A stretch of 64,000 nt of DNA from assembly GCA_943737045.1 (NCBI GenBank), contig CALSFV010000205.1, positions 1,814,001 to 1,878,000 of the forward strand, given 5' to 3'. This document shows positions 34,401 through 49,400 of this stretch, in pieces. Numbering within the stretch: the stretch's first letter is position 1; every line of letters begins with the position of its first letter. Position numbers and translations under genes: made by a program. The notes under the pieces were generated by a model. The model was not told where the DNA came from. It did no database searches and was given only the letters and a program-made list of their open reading frames with translations. Source of the stretch: Parapristionchus giblindavisi. Lineage: Eukaryota; Nematoda; Chromadorea; Rhabditida; Diplogasteridae.

Positions 34401-37400
34401 TTACTTTTCAGTAAATGTATCGACGACGATGAATGTCAGAAAATAGATATTTGCCCCAAATTCTCCAAGTGCAATAATACTATTGGAAGTTACGAATGCC
34501 CTTGTATCAATGGATACAAAAAGATAACCAATGGAGAATGCGAACGTAAGCTTCATTCTTTCTAAGTCATGAAAATAACCATCCCTTTGTCAGCTTCGTT
34601 ACTATTAAAGATACACCCCAATGTAATTCCACTCATCGCTCTGGCCACACTCTCGCAGTAAAAGAAAGCGAGAGATTGTTGACAGAGTTGACAATGAGAG
34701 TTAGCTTGGATGGTATAATGGGAAATGAAATAAAGAATATGTTGCAGCTGATCCGGAGTTCTTCTGCAAAGATTGCGATAAGAACACCACCGAATGTAAG
34801 CTCGCATCATCCAAGGACTCTTACCTTTGCGAATGCAAAAAGGTTCGTGTTATGGTTTTGAATTGTTTAATCAACCAAAATCTCTGTTTCAGTTCCACGA
34901 TCGCATTGACACACGCTCGTGCAGACCTATCACTTATTGCGACAAGGCTGATAAGAAGTGAGAGTCTTGCTTTGTCTCATATGAACGCCCAATAATACTG
35001 TATACAATTGATTTGATTTGAATTGCCACTGGCCTAGCAGAGATAACCCGTGCGCTGTATAACGAGTTGTATCTTAGTCTTTCACCTTTTACGATTGATA
35101 TGACTACGATAATCGAAAACAATCGATAGGAGATGACAATGGCTATTGTGCGTATAAAATGTACTTGCACAAGAAAATGACACTGTGCTCTAAAGAATGG
35201 AAGTCGCTCAAAGGCTAGATCTCGCCCCATAAGAACTAATTACAGTAACTGCGCTCCTGCTCCTCGTGGTATTTGTACCGACAAACCCGATGGAACAGGC
35301 TTCACATGTGATTGTGCTCAGGGATACAATGGAGATGGAATAAATTGCTCTGGTTGGTAATATGTGTTGAAAAAAAGAGATATTACATATGATATGAGAG
35401 ATATATATATTGTGCGACTACACACAATATGTATATTTTATCAAAGTGCGTATGCACGAACCGAGACACATAAATATGATGAGTGAAAATAGTTTGAAAT
35501 GTAGTTATTCACATTTCAGTGCAAAAGCAGTTTGCATGCATTATTATTGGCCAAACTGATTATGTTGCACCTGTCACGGGTGTATCAAATAAATAAATAA
35601 ATAAATAAATCATGATGTCTCATAATATTTCAGCGATAAGCATCTGCGAGCGTGAGCGACCATGCCTGCTCGTCTCCAATACTCGCTGTCAGGATGATGA
35701 CAAGGAGCCTAATGAAAAGTATACTTAAAGGAGCTCACACCTTTGTCAATGGTCTCTTCAACACTCTACGCTCTCTTGTTGTTAGAGAGCAGAGAAATAG
35801 TTTACGCAATGAAGAGACCATTGAGGGAGGTCACACTCCTTTTAAATAGTCTCTTTGCAGCACAAACCATTCATTTTCAGGTACACTTGCCCCTGTTTGG
35901 ATGGATACGTCAGGCAATTGGCTGACCAGGACAACAATAAGGCTCCATGCTACCGTAAGACTAGATTGCAGTAGCCATCAACGCAACACAAACATTTGTA
36001 GCTATCGAGAGCACGGTCGTTAACAACTGCACACTATGCGATCAGGATACCGAGAAATGCATCAAAGTGGAAGGAGACAAGTCGGGACAACTGAGAACAT
36101 GCGTATGCAAGGATGGATACTCAAAGGGGCCTAATGGACGATGTGTTGGTGTGTATATTATTCATGAATTCAAATGATACTAGACCAAACAGATTCGAGT
36201 TCATCGTAAAACAACGCAATTTAACGCAGGTTAAACGCAATATTCCCATTATTTCTTCAGATACCAACGAGTGCTGCATACCCGGAGCGCACAACTGTGA
36301 CGACCAGTGCGCTGTATGCATCAACAAAGTGAATATTTCTTTAGATGGCTTATAGGAGTATGTTTAACAAAAAATCATTTCCTCAGGTTCCTCACATGGA
36401 CAACGGAGCTAAATATGACTGTGAAGTGAAGCAAGGATGGAAGGGCAACGGAACTATTGGAACTTGCGCAGGTAGCACAATTTAACCACAGGATTTTCGG
36501 GCGACCATGGTTTTATGAATTCTGAATTCAGATATTGTTGAGTGTGAGGATGAAAAGACATGCCCTGGAATGTACAGAGAATGCCACAATACGATAGGAT
36601 CATACAAGGTACCGCCAAAGACATCAACATCACAAAGTCTTGCTTTTACTTGTTCGTGTATTGACACACTCACAGAAAAAAGTGGGGAAAAACACCTTCA
36701 CCCGGAACACCTATTGGTGTTCGCATTAACTCTTGAAGAATAATGAAGAATAATTTATTTATCTTTTACGATAAACAGAGAGGTGAGAGAGAAAGAGAAA
36801 ATAAAATAATCTTCATTGTGTGCAGCACAACCAATCGATAACTCCCATATTTTTTGCATTATCATACAAATATACACAGAGAGCAAACTTGCCCAAATAT
36901 GGGCAATAGATTTGCCAAATTACAATACTTATGAAGTAGATTTGCCCACATTCATTCGGGCGAATGGTATCCCAAACATAGCGATTTACCTATATACAGG
37001 CTATCATTTGCCAGAATACGGGCAAATCGCTAGCCAACTAACGTTACTCGGGCAAATTTAATCTCCGTGTATTGGTTTTTTTCAGTGTCCATGCCTACCT
37101 GGTTTCATTGCCATTCCTGGAGTGCAAGACTGCACGAACGATAATGAATGCACGCGTGGAAACTACACTTGCAATGACTATTCAAATTGCAACGATACGG
37201 TACGGTAAATTCCACTAAAAGTATGGATACATACACATAGAAATAAGTGTTATCCATAATAATATTTATACGTATTCATGAGTAAACAGTGAAACGTGTG
37301 ATAGAAGTATGAAACGTGTGATAGAAGTAAGAAACGTGTGATAGAAGTAAAAACGTGTGATAGAAGTATGAAACGTGTGATAGAAGTATATGGAGCTCCA

Positions 37401-40400
37401 AAGTGCTTGAAACGTGAGCTCAAAAAGTGTTACATTTAACACTTCGCAGGTCTTTTGCTACGTGGAGAACTCTCTGTGTGTATTGTCCATATGAACTATT
37501 GTATTAATTAAAAAGACATGATGTTTATGACTATCTTGCAGATCGGAAGCTACGAATGTGTGTGCTCCCCAGGCTTCAAGGAATCCTCAATCGATGTCAA
37601 CGGAAAAGTTGTTTGCGTCGGTAAGAGCCTAAAGTTCAAGCATATTAAATCTCACGAACTTCACAGTAAACCTACATTTACACATTGAACAAATTGTTCA
37701 GAGAAAACCGTGGTGATAATATAATTCCTAACACGAAAAAACAGCAACCAAGGTATTAACAACACAAAAACATCCTCTAATTCTTCTTGCAAAATCTCAT
37801 ATTAACATATTTTATTGTTGTGTAATATCAGATATTGATGAGTGCGAGGAAGGCTTAAACGCTACTGAAACAAAGGCCTGCAATGGAAAACAGATGTGTC
37901 TCAACACCAAGGTATTAGATCTTTTAGTTTTAAAATACCTAGTACACCTTTGGAAAAGATTCCGGATGAGTTGATCGATATGAAAATGTAAATATGTTTA
38001 TTGTAAATTAAATTAAATTAAATCGTCAGGGCGGCCACGACTGCGTCTGCGCGCCTGGATACCAGAAATGCGACAGCTCATACAAGACATGCAAGGATGA
38101 CTGCAAAGGTCGGTTCACTCAAAAAAATTGCATAGCTAAGGTACCGCAAGAGAATTGTTCCCAGTCATATAAGGCAAAAATTCACTCATAAGGGAATTTT
38201 TGGTAGGGAAAGGATTCCCAGTGAAACAAGGGTAATATTCTCTTTTATGGCTGGGAGTAATTCCCTTGGGGGTACCCTAGCTAGGGAATTGTTTTTCTCT
38301 AGTGTATAATGGCCTCAGGCATCGCAATTCACATTTTGCAGATATTGACGAGTGCAAAGAGCGTCTCGATAACTGCGATCCCGCTACTACCTTGTGCAAG
38401 AATAAGGACGGTATGTTCAATATGATATAAAAGAAATGTATCGGTCGAAGTTTAGTTGATAGTGGATAGTCTTTAGTCTTTAGTCGATCAGAAATGAAAT
38501 GTGTGAAAAATCTATGCATCCAATTTGATGTTCTCTATTGAACACATATTGTTCTTGTGAACACCCCCAATTTGTTCGAACTTACGCCTTTTTCGAAAAA
38601 AAGCTGTTAATTAGAACACATTGGGAATACATATTCACACGGAAAACATAAAAAGTTCTCATTCACATTAGATTTTTTCTGTGCGTAGAAATGTGGAAGT
38701 TTTATTTCAGGAAGCTACGAATGCGAATGTTTGTCGGGATATGAGAGACACCCCGAGAAAAATAATACTTGCGTTGGTAAGGAATTGGAAACCTAAAGAA
38801 TTGGTTATTTTTTCAAACAAACATCCAGATATCAACGAGTGCACGTCTACGGTGAAGCCGCATAAATGCAATCCCCATTCGACCTGCTCAAACGTCCCTG
38901 GATCGTACAAGTGTACATGTGACGAGGGTTACGAACCGGAGCCCGATTCACACCAGATGAGACCATTCTGCAAACGTATGTCAATCAGTGATGATCTCTG
39001 GTTATCCCTTGGGATAGACCCTCCCCTTCCAATATTTTGCATTTTATGCGTATCCACCCGGAAAATTGGACCATAAATTTATGATTTTCTTGAAATTTTC
39101 GAAATTTTAGAGTACCCACAGGCGTGTTTTGCCCCACGTCATAACCTTGTTGACCTTGTTGATTGTTAAAGGAGGAGTGACCTCTCTCAATGGTCTCTTC
39201 ATTGCACATACTATTTCTCTATTCTCTAGCAACGAGAGAGCGCAGAGCGTTGAAGAGACCGTTGATAAAGGTGTGAGCCCCTTTAACCATTGGTCTGTAG
39301 GCATTGACGTGTGCAAGACGATGAAGGACCAGAGATTCTGTGGTACTTGCATCAACACTGATACTGCTCCATTCTATAGGTATCTCAGTTCAATTATTAC
39401 TAGTAAATTATGCTAATGCCGACGTAGCGACCGAAACACCATAGGGCACATTATTATGCATCGTTACATTTGCCTTACGTGCCTACGCCGTAACCTCCTC
39501 CGCCGCGTTTCCGTCGTTACGGCGGAGGTTACGGCGTAGACACGTATGGCAAACGTATGGCAAATGTTAGCTAATCTACATTGTTTAGAGTTTTTTGCAT
39601 TCAAAGGGCATGCAAACATAAACTTGTACATCTATTAATTTTGCTAATTTAATTAAAATTCAGATGCGAATGCCTTCCCGGATCAGTCAATTACAATGCA
39701 ACCATTTGCATCAGTGAGTTCACTCTTTTCGTACACTATCCAAGCATGCAAAACACATTAAAAGTCGCAAAAACAGTTTCAAAATCTACTATTCTTCAGA
39801 TCCTTCCTTCTGCGATAATGATTCTGCTCAAACTCCCGAGTTCGTCTGTCCCGATAAGTCTATCTGCAAAAATCAGGTAAGCTAAAATCACTTTCAGAAG
39901 GCAATGTTTTTGATATTTCACATTGAACAACTTTATCAGCTAATGGGTGTTTCGTAACTGGGTTGCAATGAAATTATGATGAATATATGAAATTATGAAA
40001 TTATGAAATTAGAAATTGTGAGGCAATGTAGCTCATACTAGTCTTTCAGCGATGTACATGTGAACGCAACTACGACTGGGTGCGAATCGATGCACCTCTC
40101 ACTGTTGAGAAGATAAAGAATCGCGTCGGGTGCAAACGTAAAGACTTTTCTTATTCTAGGATCTGCCCAGGCTTGAAAAGGGCTTCAGAAATAAACTATT
40201 TTTAGCTACAAGCTGGTGTGACAAGTACACTTGTCCTGAGAACGGGAAATGCTTCGACACCGCACCAGCTCAAGGAGAATGCAGATGCAACGATGGATTC
40301 TGGCTTGATGAGACGCTCAACACTTGTTTGGGTACGGTATCAATATAAACAAATATAAATACATAAATAAATATAAACAGAGAAAAAAGTGTTATCCACG

Positions 40401-43400
40401 GGGCACAAGACATTTTAAGTGTTTCCTTTAACTATTTTCGTCATATTTAACACTTGGGTGCACATCTCTAACTTTTGACGAATCCTCAAAATTGTGTTAC
40501 TTATAGATATCAACGAATGCTACAACGCTACCGTCCAATGCCCACCCAATTCCGTCTGCAAGAACTTAATCGGATCATACATGTGCGAATGCAAGACTGG
40601 ATATTCCCAAACCTCTCAAGTAAGCAATATATTATCACACAGAGTCTAATTCACGTTTTCGGCTTTGAATTCTTACTAAGGGGTATTTTTGATTGCAGGC
40701 ATCCGATAAGCGTACCAATCCGGTTTGTGAGAACATCAACGAATGCACACATCGTATGGACAACTGCACATCTTACGAGGTACCTAAACTATATCCAGTT
40801 CTGTAGACAAACTATATCTATTTTAAATTTTTTTTAAATATTGTTATTTTCTATTTCTGGATTTTTAACACTCTCACTCATGCGTTAGCGATAATTTTAA
40901 TTAGATTTAGACTACTGGTTATCATTGCTATTCTAACTGCTTTTTGTGTACGATAATTTGCAGAACACAAAGTGCAACGATCGTGTCCCTGGCTTCACCT
41001 GTGATTGTATCGACGGATATGCACGCAATCAGTCACTAACGTGCATAGGAGAAAAGTGCACGGTACGTCCACCGTTACAGACACACACTCACCAAAAATA
41101 CCCTAGTAAATTCCCTAGTTAAGAACCCCATGGGAAATATTCCCTCAACTATAAGGGAATAATTCCCTTATATGCAAGTGAGTTGTTTTTAGGGAAAAAT
41201 TCCCTGATATATAAGGGAATATTATATATCAGGGAATTTTTTTCACTAAAAAGAAATCACTTACATTTAAAGGAATTATACCCTTATATTTAAGGGATTC
41301 CCATGGGGTCCTTAGCTAGAGAATTTTCTGTGAGTGCATTCCACATCTGAGCCTACAACATAGCAGCATGACTACTTTACAGGCAGCCGAGTGCGAGGAT
41401 ATCGACGAGTGTAGAGAGAAGACCCATGACTGTGACGTCAACGCCGATTGCAAGAACACACCCGGCAGCTACAAGTGTACCTGCAAGAAGGGATACTTTG
41501 GCAATGGCAAGACGTGCGCCGGTAAGTTCGGTATAGGTATCCATGGCACTACGTCGAATGAGAACCGATGAATAATAGATGATAACCATTTGAATATATA
41601 GAGACAAGCGCTAATGAATAGAGAAAATATGCAAATGGTTATCATCCAGTCGGTTATTATTCATCAGGTTCTCATTCGACCTAGTGCCTTATCCATGAAC
41701 GTTGGCCTTCCGTTGCTGGCAAACGTGATGTTACAACCGTAGGGCTTTGCCAGAGATCCCCCCCTACGGATGTGACGTCATGTTTGCGGGCAAACATTCA
41801 TGGATACGGCCTCGGGATATTTGTTCATTCATGAGATCCCACTGTTTTTATTTATTTATTTATCGTTCACCGCAAGGGTCTTTCAATAAGTACAAAGTGT
41901 TCGACAGCAAGAAAAAATATGTGACAGATTAAAATTATTAAAAGAGAGGTGGATGGGGATGGGGGGAACGTGAGAGATCAATTGATCATGCTTTAAGATA
42001 TCGATGAGTGTGAACGGCAGACGGATGATTGCGACCGCGCGACTCAGGATTGCGTCAACATGGCCGGCACATTCAATTGCACTTGCAAGAAGGGATACAC
42101 TCTTGGAGCATCGGGCAAATGCGAGGGTCAGGCATTTTAATTCAATCACGAATAATATTTTGTTTTAATTTATCGCATACTTGGAGGAAGAGAGAGACAT
42201 GTTTTCTTAAACGCGTTGCGACGAACATAACTACAATTGCTGGATTGCAACTTACAGAATTACTAAACATATGTTGAGAATATGCCCAATATTTCTGATT
42301 TTGTAGATATCAACGAGTGCTTGGTTCCTGCACTCAACAATTGCACAACAGAACACAAATTGTTCTGCGAAAATACCCCCGGTAGCTACTACTGCAAGTG
42401 TGATACCGGATACGTCAAGGATTTAGACAATATATGCAAAGGTATTTCAGCAAACCATAAACTCATACATTTTCGGTGCCCTCGTCATTGTTTTTATATA
42501 GTGGGTCGATTTTTGAAACATAGTGGGTCAATTCAGAAAATTCGTTATTTTTCGTCATTTAAAAATCGTCATTTTTAGCTTATTTTTGTATCAAGTGGCT
42601 GAAAATGAGCCACATATAGTGGGTCAATCCTCGCATTAGGTATTGCAATGTATGCTTAAACTCCAAGCTAATTTGAAACATACTTTCACGCTTTCTTTGA
42701 CTGTCAATGTGTAGTGTAAATTAGCTTGGGGGTGTCTTCAAGAAAAATTAATTAAGATTTGAGCATGTCAAACATATTTTTTTAAATTTTATATCTAACT
42801 TATATCCAAACATCTTGAGATATCAATGAGTGTCTGGAGCCGACTGCATGCCCTCAAGGAAATGGCGACAAGTGCGTTAACACCGATGGAGATTACAAAT
42901 GTCAATGTCTCAGCGGATACAGGTTACCTATTAGTGCATTTTGTATTCTCAGCTTCGAGATAAGCGAAAAATGAGCTAAAATTCCAGAAAGGCCGATCAT
43001 TGTGAGAACAAACCCAAGACATGTCCATGCGTTGACATCAAGGAGTGTGAAGAGGTAATCAGGGTCGTAAATTAACCCATTGCTGATCTGAAGCTGTCCG
43101 CTCTGGCCATACTCTCTCCCTCTCTCGCTCTCTCGCTGTTTTTGTCTGCTAACAATACGGAGATTAAAAGTGGCTTCGGACGTGCCTTTAAATATCCATT
43201 AGCCAGTATACTATTAGGGAATAAAAAATAAATAATAATAAAATTTCAGGGGATAATGCGTGATGGTAATCAAGTCCCAGCTTGCGGAAAGGCTGCGAAC
43301 TGTACCGAATTGGAAGGAGCGTTCAAGTGCACGTGCAAGACAGGATATGAGGGCGATCCTTACGAAGAATGTTTAGGTGAACATGTTCAATATTTCTTAC

Positions 43401-46400
43401 ACACAGGAAAAGGAAGTGTAACCCACATCACATTAGGCCTGTGCTGTGTTATATTTTAATTTTTGTGTTATTTTTATCGCAAAAAAAGTGCAAAATATGA
43501 CACTTCACAGGTCTTGTGTGCTGTTCAGTGCATTTGTGTTACTTTTTCTGTGTGTAGATAGCGTTTTCTATTTTGACATCCTTTAAGAGATCGACTTGTG
43601 CAAGAAGTTCCCATGCGATGAGGAAACCCAGATTTGTAGTGTCATCAATGGTAAGAGCTGTCCTGATTTTTGAATAACATTGTTTGAACCAAAAATATTT
43701 CAGAGATAAAATAAGGCAATAATTCAAAAAAAAAAGATAAAAATATAAAATATTTCAGGAGCACCTGTATGTACTTGCAAGGAGAACTACGTACAGGCAG
43801 CCGGAAAATGCATCAAGAACCCTTGCTTTGAGAAGAACGGTACATTGTTTTCCTCAAAGCCGTTTGAAAAAAAACTATTCCGAAAATTTTCGATTTTTCA
43901 AAAAAAAACGAAAAAACGGAGAAAATCGAAAAGAATTCAAATAATGTTTTATTTCGAAACATCAATTGAAATAATTGACTTAGGTGGCTGTGGAAGCGGC
44001 GCAATGTGCATGGTTTACAATAATACAGGAGAGACTAGGTGCAATTGTCAGTCAGGATACATACTTGACGAGCAAAAGAATTGTATCAACGAAGATGTCT
44101 GCAAGTGTGGAGTACGTTATATTGATTTATCTGGTTACAATTCACACATAAATTCCTGATAATATTTAACACTTTGAGCTCAAAAAGGGGCTCAAAAAGT
44201 TGTTAAATTTAACACTTCTCAGGTCTTATATGTGTTATTCATTTTCATATTCAGGTGTTTCATTCAGAAAAAAAAATCATTTCAATTGCAGGATAAGGAC
44301 TACCCATGCCGCTCCGAAGTCTGTGACGATAAGGATTTGCAGATGTGCCATAAGGTTAGAATATAACACAAAATTTAATAATAAGAAAAAATAATAATTT
44401 TATATTTGCAGAGTGGAAGCAAGGCCCTTTGCCGCTGTGATAAGGGATATGAATTCGATGAGAAAACGAAGAAGTGCATTGGTAAAGCTGCCTTTCACTA
44501 TGATAAAATTAAATTAATAATATTAATAGATGTACAAGAATAAGTATGCATTAAAGGGAGTGTTACCTCTCTCAATGATCTCTATATTGTGCACACTATT
44601 TCTCTCGCTGTTCTCTAACAGCGAGAAGGCATTGCGCGTCGAAGAGACCATTGAGAGAGGTTACGCTCCCTTTAAATGTAAATTTTTAAAATAAATAAGC
44701 TAATAATGTGCTGCGTCTAATTAAACAAAAATATTGCATTCCAGACGAAGATGAATGCGAGCATGATCCTTGCCCTTCTGTCGGCAACTGCACCAATACT
44801 ATTGGATCGTACTTCTGTACTTGTCCAAGAGGACAAAGAATGGTGGGAGCCGAGTGCGTAGGTTCGTCGTATCTCCATACACTACTCACAACAAAATTCC
44901 CTAGTAAATTCCCTAGCTAAGGACCCTATGGGAATTATTCCCTTAAATATAAGGAAATAATTCCTTTAAATGTAAGTGTTTCTTTTTAGTGAAAAAAATT
45001 CCCTGATATATAAGGGAATTGTTCATATTTAAGAGAATTCACATGGGGTCCTTATTGTTAGCTAGGGAATTTTCTGTGAGTGCACACCTTGCGAATAATT
45101 TATATTAAATTGCATTTGCTTTAGTCGACCCGAAGTGCACCAATGAAAAGTACTGTCGTGAAGATCCCAACGCTAGCTGCAAGAAGGTATCATGCAATAA
45201 ACTATTATAATAATTTATAATAAGATATTAATAATTATTCAAAATAAATATATATTATATTAATGCTCCGGCTTTGAAGGTTGGCGAGGACAAGGAATAT
45301 TGCGTGTGCAATCAGGGCTACAAGGGTACCGGCCATCCGGCCGATCCTAAATGCGAATGTAAGTGGCAAAATCGATAGCGATTAAAGACACCCCAAGTTA
45401 AACTCTCCGCTCTGGCCACACTCTCTCGCTTTCTTTGTATACGAGAGAGTATTGCCAATGCGGAGAGTGAAATTAGCGTGGGGTGTGCTTTTAAGCGATT
45501 TATGCTTTGCAGTGATTGATCCATGCGAACAGAAGAAGACCGATACGGGCAAGGAACCGTGTCCAGGAGCTCATGAATACTCTGCTGTCATTATGCAACA
45601 ATGCGTATGCAATTGTGACGTTGGATTTAAGAGAATTGGAAACGATTGCATTGGTAAGTAGATTTTGAAGCAGGACTATGACAGAAATTTTTTTCTGAAA
45701 TAAAAAAAAACAGAAAAATGTAAGGCTATATTTACTTTGAAGGCGAAATTAGCAGTAGTATTAAAGTGAGGATGACTACTCTCAATGGTATCTTCATTGC
45801 GCACACTGTTTCTCTGTTCTCTAATAGCGAGTGAGCGTAGTGCGTTGAAGAGGCCCTTGAGAGAGGCCATTCTGCATTTATTGTTAGAATAGTGCGAAAT
45901 GCGTTTATTGACCGTATAAAATACACTTGTTTATTTAATACGTGAGCAGCCAGTCAGAGCCACAATGTGTTTCTATGTTTAGAGAGAGAGAGCACAAGCG
46001 AGGTAGTAGATAGATCAGAGAAAGCGACGAAGGGGGGGGGAGAGTTGATCGATAGTTCTTTCTCTATTTAGCAGCAGTAGTAAGGCAATTATGCAAGTAC
46101 ATTTTATACTAACTATACTTGGTAGATGTCGACGAATGCAAGGAACAACTGTTCAACTGCAATCGTACATACGAGTGCAACAATACCGTAGGCAGCTATG
46201 ACTGTGTGTGTCCGAAATACTACGAAGCTAAAGTACTAGGAGGACCGTAAGTCATTAAGCATTTACGATACACTCAAAAACAAATCCTTTGTTATCGGAA
46301 TTATTCCCAGTCGTACAAGGGTAAGGAAAAATTCCCTTACATATATAACGGAAATGTTAACTTTTATGGCTAAGAATAATTCGCATGGGGTACTTAGCTA

Positions 46401-49400
46401 GGGATTTTTTTGTGAGTGTACGATTTACTCGTTATGTGGGCAATTCCTATTTTGATTTTAGATGCGAGAAGATTGACAAGTGTGAAGGGTTCCCTTGCAA
46501 CAACGTCACAGAGACTTGTGATTGGAGAACTGGTGAATGTCCATGCAAATCGCCCGAATTCGTCTTCTTGGCCCAAAACAAGGTAGATTGATATTCAGTT
46601 ATCTTAGTTTTACTAATCGATCTAATATTTTTACTTCACACATTATCCCTATTAAGACCTGTGTCGACAGGGATGAATGTAAAGACAACGCTTACAACTG
46701 TCCGCGCTACTCGACGTAAGTACTTTATCAAAAGTTATCCCATTAATAATTTTTTATAATGATGTGAACAATTCAGATGTAATAATACGTATGGAGGATA
46801 CGAATGTATCTGCTTCGAGGGTAAAATATTTTATTTTATTTTATTGATCTTGCATTAAATAAATGTGACAGCAAGTGATAAATAAATAGCGTGAATTATA
46901 ATGGGTAGAGTCGAGGGGGACCGGAGAGAGGGAGAGAAGAAGCTCACTGTATATAGTCGCTTCTAGGTTCCGTTTTAATATCTAAAAAAAAACTGAAAAA
47001 ATAACAAATTGAAATAACAAATAACTAATTTACAAATCATGTAAATGTACACAGCACTAATTAGAGGAACACTGTTTCGGCCATAGGTTCTAGACAGTGA
47101 ATCTCTAATCAATTTGGCCATCTTCAGTAGAACCCCCATTGAGTTGGATATCAAAATAGTTGATATTATATTTCCAATGAAGTTACCAATTGATTAATTG
47201 ATTATTTACGGATTATTTATTTATTTAAGGTTATATTTAATGATTTAAGGTTTTATTATTAAAGGATACCATAAGGTCGGCGACCAATGTGTGGACGACG
47301 ATGAATGCCAGAAGAAGATATGCAACGAGACGTACTCCGATTGCGTTAACCTACCTGGAAGTTATAGGTATCGAATCATTATCACGATGTCTATAGGTCA
47401 ATCAATATCTTAGATGCGAATGCAAGGACGGCTACCTTCAAAATGGTCCATTCGACTGCCTGAGAAATACTACTGATATAGATGTGTAAGCGCGCATTTT
47501 TGGATGTTCTTATTGTTCGGTGAATGTCATCGGCAACATCATGATATGATATATGATATTTATCAAGCACAGAACCATAGGGGAGGCAACCATTCCCTCC
47601 CCTATGGTTCTGTGCTTGATAAAGGTCGTTAAACTGTAAACAATAACATCACTGATGAGTTCGGCAAAGCAAACTAACATCATTGTTCAGATGTTCGAAA
47701 TGTGCCAGAAATGCTCACTGCCTGGCCGGATTTGACAACACCGCCTTCAATTGCACATGCAATGATGGATTCCGAGGAGATGGAAGAGACAATTGCACAA
47801 GTATGTTTGAATTAATTAATTAATCATATTTATGAAATGCGTTCGAGTGACTTTTTTTAATATGCAATTTTTTTCTAAATTTTAAAACTTAAGATATCGA
47901 CGAGTGTGAAGAGGGAACGGATAATTGCCACGAGTTTGCCTACTGCATCGATGAGATACCAGCATATTCGTGCCAATGCAGAGAGCCTCGTTTTGGAGAC
48001 GGAAAGAATGAGTGCAAACGTACGTTTCAGCCTACGAATATTTTTCAAAACTGAATTCACACCTGAAATGAAGGTTTTCTGAATCACATTTTGTTAGATT
48101 AATTAACATTTGTTATATTAATGCATTTTATAGTCCCCGATCTCTGTAAAACCAAATACAACGATTGTCCTGTCGAAGCTCAGTGCACCGCTCTGACAAA
48201 AGAAGATTCCAATGGCAAATGGGTTACTTGCAACTGCTCCCAGCTCGGATTCCGATTCGATCCTGTGAAGAGAGAGTGTGTCGGTGAGTGCTCACTTTGA
48301 ATGAAACTACTCTAGAACACCGGACCAGTCCAATAGTATTGCATAAAAGTGTAGAATAGTCTAGAATAAATGGCTATTCTTCGTGTTCATTTTATTTTTT
48401 CTCATCCTTTTGGACTGGCCCGGTGTTTTGGTGCCGTGTTCTAGAGTAGTGCCGAATGAACCAGCTCTCATGATCATTTCTCCTCGTTAAAGCGACACCC
48501 AAGCTTATTTGAATCTCTCCGCTCTGGCCACACTCTATCACTTTCCTTGCCTTCGAAAGAGTATTGTCAGAGCGAAGAGTAAAATTAACATGCGATGTGC
48601 CTTTAAAGATATCAACGAGTGCGATGAGTGTAAGGACTACGCCAACTGCCCCTGTCCCACAGTGGCTAAATGCAACAACACTGAGGTATTACAGCTGTAG
48701 TTGTAGATGTATTGTATACGGACAGCGCAAACAATCGAATTCTGAAACATGAAAATTATGATGTTGGCAAATTTATAGAAAATTCTACAGTGTGCTCGGC
48801 TCAAATCTTGTCAAATTGTTCCCTTTTTTTTCGTTTTGACGCTCATTTTTAGAGAGAAAAAATTGATTTTGATTTTTCAAATGGTCAAAAAATAAATAAA
48901 ATCCCCAGCGCTGATTGTTATGTTCAGGGTTCATTCAACTGTGCATGCCCGAAGGGATTCGAGTACAATGTGAAAACGAATACGTGCGACGGTGAGAGGA
49001 TTCTTCATTCCTCCTCAATTCCATATAATATTGTTTTTTTAGATACGAACGAGTGTAAGACAGGAGAATTCCAAGACAAGTGCGTCCCCGGAAGGGGCAA
49101 GTGCAATAACACAGTTGGATCATGGAATTGTGATTGCGAGGCCGGATATAAGAACAGTCAAAATGATATTCAGATCTGCGAGAGTAAGTTGTTCGCAAGA
49201 TATTTTAGCATATTGCGAAACCAATGTTTCTCATTCTTTCTATTCGCAGAGGACATTTACTGTAATATCAAGGATGACTGTGACCGGGAAACCACAATTT
49301 GTGTGGATGAACCCGTCGGATTCAAGTAACGGACAAATTCTTATTCAGTGCTTTTTTTTTCATTTTGAATACAACAATATTATTCTTTATTAGGTGTGAC

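Larger units (their letters stand above)
33660..41062 (+). other. EGF gene, exons 7-34 (first EGF array)
   Basis: Exons 33660-33750, 33813-33883, 34036-34150, 34412-34545, 34748-34842, 34893-34957, 35246-35352, 35634-35718, 35881-35954, 36002-36148, 36261-36328, 36387-36471, 36532-36608, 37086-37199, 37542-37620, 37832-37911, 38030-38108, 38342-38410, 38711-38776, 38829-38975, 39301-39379, 39664-39713, 39800-39876, 40050-40137, 40206-40331, 40507-40620, 40699-40779 and 40964-41062. Clear calcium-binding modules start at DINEC (38829, 40507), DIDEC (37832, 38342) and DNNEC (34036). Several modules are irregular, for example exons 34748-34957 and 36002-36148. The 35955-36001 intron is only about 47 bases. 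Confidence 0.8.

Noticed and set aside
35941..35975. 17-base intron after EGF exon 15
   Set aside because: It is too short to splice; the acceptor at 36000-36001 gives a 47-base intron in phase.
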